A stretch of 64,000 bases of DNA from assembly GCA_017546605.1 (NCBI GenBank), contig JAFYSH010000002.1, positions 36,552 to 100,551 on the forward strand, read 5' to 3'. Position numbers and translations under genes: made by a program. Source of the stretch: Bacteroidales bacterium (lineage in GTDB: Bacteria; Bacteroidota; Bacteroidia; Bacteroidales; UBA932). The notes below the pieces were generated by a model, which saw nothing but the letters and a program-made list of their open reading frames with translations, was not told the origin of the DNA and did not search any database. This document shows positions 60,677 to 64,000 of this stretch, piece by piece; the first letter of the stretch is position 1, and every line of letters begins with the position of its first letter.

Positions 60677-61936
60677 TTAACGTAATAACCATTTCCAGAT
60701 AGGGATTACTTCAATTGTCTTTCCGTCAATATTCAAGATGTCTTCTTCGTCTCTTGTAATTACTAACAATCTTCTGCATGGGAGAACTGATGACATCTTA
60801 ATAAGAGCATGGATCTCTCGTTCAAATGTCTCTGCATCTGAAAGAGAATAGCTAACCTGGATTGCTGTCTCGTTGTCAGGAATATAGAAATCTACTTCGA
60901 CTCCGTGGTTGTAGAAGTATACGCTATCTTCTCTTCCATACTCTCTGATCAGACTCATGGCTACTATGTTCTCCAAGAGTGAAGTGTCCGAGTCTAGTAA
61001 GAATAGATTTAGGATTCCATTATCTGTAAAGTAATACTTTGGATTAGTCTCTTTGTCGACCAATTTGCCGGCGATATTCTGCACAGCATTGATTAGCCAT
61101 GCATCTTTAGCATACTCCATATAGTTAATTACAGTTGCCTTTCCGACCTTTACGCCTGTAGAAGATACGATGTTGGCAAGTCTTGTGAACGACATAGGCT
61201 GCTTGACGCTCTCTGCTACTTTCTTGAACAATACGCGTAATGCGAAGGTGTTGTCAATCTTATGTCTTGTCGCAATGTCACCAAGATAGATCTTTTGATA
61301 CACGCTTGACAGGTAGTCCCTTTTTGAATTCAATGAGGCTCCTTCTGGAAATCCTCCAAAACGGAAATAATCATTGAAGACCCTCTGTAATTCTGAACGT
61401 AACTGAGTCGCTATGAAGGTGTCAGGAGTAATCTTAATGTTCTTAACTTTCAAGAACTCCTTGAAGTCGTAAGGGTATACGTTCACTTCAATATATCGGC
61501 CTCCTAAGGTCGATAATATCTCTTTGCTGAGCATTTTTGCGTTGCTTCCTGTGATGTATACTCGATATTTGGAATCAGCAAGTCGTCTAGCAAACTTCTC
61601 CCATCCGTCGATGTTTTGGATTTCGTCCAAGAATAGGATAGGCTGTTTGCCGTATGTCTCAAGGTGGATTTCTATTAGGAGATTCAAGTCAGCAGAAGTC
61701 ATACCCTCTAAACGCTCATCTTCAAAGTTGATGTAGAGAATTTCATCCCATCCTGTTCCAGATGCCAAAAGTTCGTGTATCCTCTGATAAAGGAGATACG
61801 ATTTACCTGCACGTCTTATACCGACTAGGACATAGTTTCCAAACTCCTCAAATGAAAAGTCGCGAGGTATTACTAGGTGCTTAGGGATTTCAATCCTGTA
61901 ATCGGCTAATACAGCCTTGAGAAGATCTTTGTTCAT
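60677..61936 (-). CDS. AAA ATPase with DUF4143 domain
   Basis: A 419-residue ATPase: Walker A GIRRAGKS (residues 39-46), Walker B ILFLDEIQN (~93-101), sensor ITGSNA (~124-129), then a winged-helix and DUF4143 part with a PD-(D/E)xK-like segment (GVEVDFYIPD ~356-365). Start at ATG 61936; the upstream TTG is rejected. The family is abundant in Bacteroidetes accessory regions, with unproven function. It is separated by 112 bases from the GIY-YIG/helicase pair and has a -7 box (TATTTTTG on the minus strand, 61958-61965). Confidence 0.88.
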   Translation of the reverse strand: MNKDLLKAVLADYRIEIPKHLVIPRDFSFEEFGNYVLVGIRRAGKSYLLYQRIHELLASGTGWDEILYINFEDERLEGMTSADLNLLIEIHLETYGKQPILFLDEIQNIDGWEKFARRLADSKYRVYITGSNAKMLSKEILSTLGGRYIEVNVYPYDFKEFLKVKNIKITPDTFIATQLRSELQRVFNDYFRFGGFPEGASLNSKRDYLSSVYQKIYLGDIATRHKIDNTFALRVLFKKVAESVKQPMSFTRLANIVSSTGVKVGKATVINYMEYAKDAWLINAVQNIAGKLVDKETNPKYYFTDNGILNLFLLDSDTSLLENIVAMSLIREYGREDSVYFYNHGVEVDFYIPDNETAIQVSYSLSDAETFEREIHALIKMSSVLPCRRLLVITRDEEDILNIDGKTIEVIPIWKWLLR

Positions 61937-61957
61937 AATATTGTTCTGTGTTCGGTG

Positions 61958-61965
61958 CAAAAATA
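61958..61965 (-). promoter_or_regulatory. -7 box of the DUF4143 ATPase gene
   Basis: TATTTTTG on the minus strand, 21 bases before the ATG; a perfect -7 match. No standard -33 element. Confidence 0.45.
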
Positions 61966-62037
61966 AGCAATTATTGTTCTATGTGTAAAACAATGTGTGC
62001 TTTTTATCCTACTTTTCATATTGATCTCCCTACTTTT

Positions 62038-62187
62038 CTAGTGCAAGATTGACTGCTGGAGACGGGCTGACTCTTTGAGGGTTTGGATTTCTTGGAGTCT
62101 TGCTCGTTCTGTGGGACCGTAAGGGAAGTGGGCAAGTGCTGCTTTATAGATACAAAGAAGCCCGACACATGCCGGGCTTAAACGGTT
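62038..62187 (-). pseudogene. 49-codon open remnant without start codon
   Basis: On the minus strand an open frame begins right after a stop (62188-62190), has no ATG, GTG or TTG, and ends in TAG at 62038-62040. Its translation looks protein-like, with a YKAALAHFPYGP turn followed by an amphipathic Glu/Arg/Leu-rich helix (TERARLQEIQTLKESARLQ). This fits the C-terminal scrap of a lost gene at the junction between the accessory block and the Na/Pi transporter. I do not recognise the parent. The hairpin at 62158-62179 lies inside it. Confidence 0.4.
62158..62179 (-). terminator. Hairpin downstream of the Na/Pi cotransporter gene
   Basis: AAGCCCG pairs with CGGGCTT across an 8-base loop; on the minus strand it is followed by CTTTGTATC, a modest T-rich tail. 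It lies 21 bases after the transporter stop, where a terminator is expected. Confidence 0.6.
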
Positions 62188-62199
62188 TTAGGATTAGGT

Positions 62200-63930
62200 T
62201 CAACGATGGATAAACGCTCTTTCAAGATCCTGCGAGATGTTGATGATGAAGTCTCCCATCTTCTCGAGTTCGTTGACGATGTCCATATAGTAGACGCTTG
62301 ACTGATAGTTTTTGCTTCCACTCTCGATGCCCTCAATCGCTGATTCGCGGAGATGGTTTCTCAAGTTGTTGATTCGCTCCTCTGCGTTGTAAGCATTGCT
62401 GATCTCTGCGAGAGATCCATGACGTGCTGCCTGCAGGTTGGTAATCATTGAATCGTACGCATTATTTACCTCATCAACCATCTTAGTGAGATTCTTGAGT
62501 GCGTTCTCATCAAAGTCGCGCTTATGGATGTTCTTGCGAGAAAGGATACGGCTTATTGTCTCTCCGGAGTCGCCAAGTGATTCAAGTTCGCCGATGATCT
62601 TGTACATAGCCTTGATCTTTCTTGAGGTCTCCTCGCTGATATCCCCGGCAGAAACGGCATTCAGGAATGTAGCAATCTCAAACTCGATGCGGTCAGAGAT
62701 CTCTTCATACTTAACAAGCTTGCCGCGAAGTTCGTCGAACTTATCGGTCGTTGATTCTGTGATGGCCTCCTTTGCATAGGCTAGACCATTCTTTGAAATT
62801 TGAGCAAAGTGGATGATCTCCTCCAATGCCTGCTCTGATGCTAGTTCTGGAGTAGCAAGAGGACCAGCTGAGATGTACTTGAGTCGGAACTCTTCTTTCT
62901 GATTCTTTGGAGCCTTGATGATGAATACTACAGCTTTTTCAATCAGTTTGGTGAACCAGATGAGAATCAATGTGTTGATAGTATTGAAGAGTGTATGGAG
63001 CATAGACAATCCATACAATGCAGCGGTGCTGGTAGGGGAGTCTGGGCTGGTCACAGCAAATTCTTCTGATGCCGGATTCGGTAGACCGAAAAGCTCGATG
63101 ATTTTACCGACCAGACCGAGGAACGGTCTGAAGAGTATCAATGCCCAGATTACACCGAATACGTTGAATAGGGTGTGTGACATTGCAGCTCTCTTGGCTT
63201 GGGTGTTACCGATGGATGCTGCTATATTCGCAGTGATTGTTGTTCCGATATTTTCTCCGAGTACCATTGCACAGGCCATATTGAATGGGATCCATCCCAT
63301 GCTGAGCATGATGAGTGTGATGGCCATAGTAGCAGACGATGACTGGAGTACGAGTGTCAGTACCGTGCCGAATACAAGGAAGATGAGCACAGAACCGAAT
63401 CCGTGGCCAGACCACTCCTTGACGAATTCAAGCACCTGAGGTGTCTCTCGAAGATCAGGAACCGACTCCTTCATGAACGAGAGTCCAAGGAAGAGAAGGC
63501 AGAATCCTACGATGAACTCTCCAACGTTTTGCCTTTGATTCTTCTTAGAGTTTGAGAAGAGGAATCCCAGAAACATCAGTGGAACAGCAAGCAGAGAAAT
63601 ATCCGCCTTAAAGCCGAGCCATGACACCATCCATGCTGTTACAGTGGTACCGATGTTGGCTCCCATGATGACTCCGATAGCTTGTGTGAGTGTCAAAAGA
63701 CCAGCATTTACAAAACTGACTACCATTACAGTAGTAGCCGATGATGACTGAATCACTGAGGTAACACCTAAACCTGTCATTACTCCCTTGAACGGGTTGG
63801 ATGTCATTGAAGAGAGCAGACCACGAAGCTTGTCACCAGCGGCTTTCTGTAGTCCGGAGCTCATGAGGTTCATTCCATAGAGGAACAGACCCAAGGCTCC
63901 TAGAAGTGTGAAAATCTGTAGAATTCCCAT
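62200..63930 (-). CDS. Na/Pi cotransporter family protein with PhoU-like domain
   Basis: A 576-residue membrane transporter of the NptA/PNaS group. It has two inverted repeats with the QSSSATT/QSSSATM signature (~62-68 and ~197-203), each followed by GANIGTT or GENIGTT, in an ~8-helix membrane part (~1-345), and a cytoplasmic PhoU-like helical domain (~375-570). It takes up phosphate with sodium, or acts as a phosphate-responsive regulator through its PhoU-like part. Its ATG is 3 bases after the stop of the partial Ca/Na antiporter gene, so the two form one minus-strand operon. Confidence 0.92.
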   Translation of the reverse strand: MGILQIFTLLGALGLFLYGMNLMSSGLQKAAGDKLRGLLSSMTSNPFKGVMTGLGVTSVIQSSSATTVMVVSFVNAGLLTLTQAIGVIMGANIGTTVTAWMVSWLGFKADISLLAVPLMFLGFLFSNSKKNQRQNVGEFIVGFCLLFLGLSFMKESVPDLRETPQVLEFVKEWSGHGFGSVLIFLVFGTVLTLVLQSSSATMAITLIMLSMGWIPFNMACAMVLGENIGTTITANIAASIGNTQAKRAAMSHTLFNVFGVIWALILFRPFLGLVGKIIELFGLPNPASEEFAVTSPDSPTSTAALYGLSMLHTLFNTINTLILIWFTKLIEKAVVFIIKAPKNQKEEFRLKYISAGPLATPELASEQALEEIIHFAQISKNGLAYAKEAITESTTDKFDELRGKLVKYEEISDRIEFEIATFLNAVSAGDISEETSRKIKAMYKIIGELESLGDSGETISRILSRKNIHKRDFDENALKNLTKMVDEVNNAYDSMITNLQAARHGSLAEISNAYNAEERINNLRNHLRESAIEGIESGSKNYQSSVYYMDIVNELEKMGDFIINISQDLERAFIHR

Positions 63931-63933
63931 GTT

Positions 63934-64000
63934 TTATGCGATTTGATTTGAAATTAGATACCAATTATAGGCCACAAAGCACATGAAGAGGAACGCCCCC
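63934..64000 (-). CDS. Second calcium/sodium antiporter, C-terminal end (partial)
   Basis: Only 21 codons plus stop are in the window, but the translation GAFLFMCFVAYNWYLISNQ with a final IA matches the C-terminus of the antiporter at 53872 almost residue for residue (GAFLFLCFVAYNWYLISNQ with IV). The DNA differs mostly at synonymous positions, so it is a diverged paralogue and not a recent copy. The gene runs off the right edge. Confidence 0.75.
   Translation of the reverse strand, partial: GAFLFMCFVAYNWYLISNQIA

Noticed and set aside
1..64000. tRNA, rRNA, CRISPR array, transposase or phage integrase
   Set aside because: No cloverleaf, repeat-spacer pattern or recombinase gene was seen by eye; a tRNAscan or CRISPR search would be decisive.

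Overview
The window looks like a contiguous piece of a Bacteroidales chromosome, probably from a gut or other anaerobic carbohydrate-degrading species. The evidence is threefold. Clear promoters carry the Bacteroidetes signature (TTTG, 19-21 nt, TAnnTTTG) and starts lack Shine-Dalgarno sequences. Many secreted lipoproteins carry Bacteroidetes-type domains (BACON, FN3-like, DUF3316, DUF4252, DUF3667). Signal-peptide glycoside hydrolases of families GH2, GH3, GH29 and GH95-like are frequent. Genus cannot be decided from the sequence. Coding density is high: no gene-free stretch exceeds 300 bases, and no rRNA, tRNA, CRISPR array or insertion sequence was seen.

Layout. 1-5.1 kb: end of a phosphosugar mutase gene in a start/stop-overlapping operon with a NagZ-like GH3 and a GH95-like lipoprotein. 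5.1-11.2 kb: short malic enzyme, NYN-domain protein, YitT permease, secreted transglutaminase-like protein, Mpv17-like membrane protein, lone PAS protein and TlpA-like thioredoxin. 11.2-12.6 kb: FN3 lipoprotein with its own promoter and terminator. 12.7-18.9 kb: a five-gene + strand operon (M1 aminopeptidase, ROK kinase, MFS transporter, SIS/UPF0309 protein, creatininase-family amidohydrolase), which reads as an uncharacterised sugar-derivative catabolic pathway. 18.9-24.0 kb: NifX-like protein, exported thioredoxin, large repeat lipoprotein, BCP peroxiredoxin, flavodoxin-fold FeS-type protein and a LysR regulator. 24.0-31.6 kb: GH2 glycosidase, then a leftward iron/cobalamin-type ABC importer (binding protein, permease, ATPase) ending in an EF-hand membrane protein. 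31.7-36.4 kb: MsrA-HAD fusion, then an overlapping operon of patatin, alkaline phosphatase and GH29 fucosidase. 36.4-38.5 kb: ferritin and OxyR (divergent) and thioredoxin. 38.5-45.3 kb: BACON lipoprotein, a 1203-residue GH29-GH3 double glycosidase, and umuDC. 45.3-56.6 kb: GNAT, CstA, YjdM, DUF4252/DUF3667 pair, S41 protease with a DUF3316 barrel, PlpD-like patatin-barrel protein, Ca/Na antiporter, TSUP and YeiH transporters. 56.7-62.2 kb: rhodanese, then a visibly more AT-rich accessory block (SF1 helicase-nuclease, GIY-YIG protein, DUF4143 ATPase, gene remnant). 62.2-64 kb: Na/Pi cotransporter and the C-terminus of a second Ca/Na antiporter.

Themes. The hydrolases (GH95-like, both GH29 modules, GH2, NagZ-like GH3) point to fucosylated and amino-sugar glycans, with sugars fed to the mutase and possibly to the ROK/SIS/creatininase pathway. 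A second theme is redox defence: two thioredoxins, TlpA, BCP, MsrA, OxyR and ferritin. The most unusual items are the GH29-GH3 fusion, the GIY-YIG plus helicase-nuclease pair (a candidate defence module), the ROK-MFS-SIS-creatininase operon, the MsrA-HAD fusion and a repeat fold shared by two unlinked lipoproteins.
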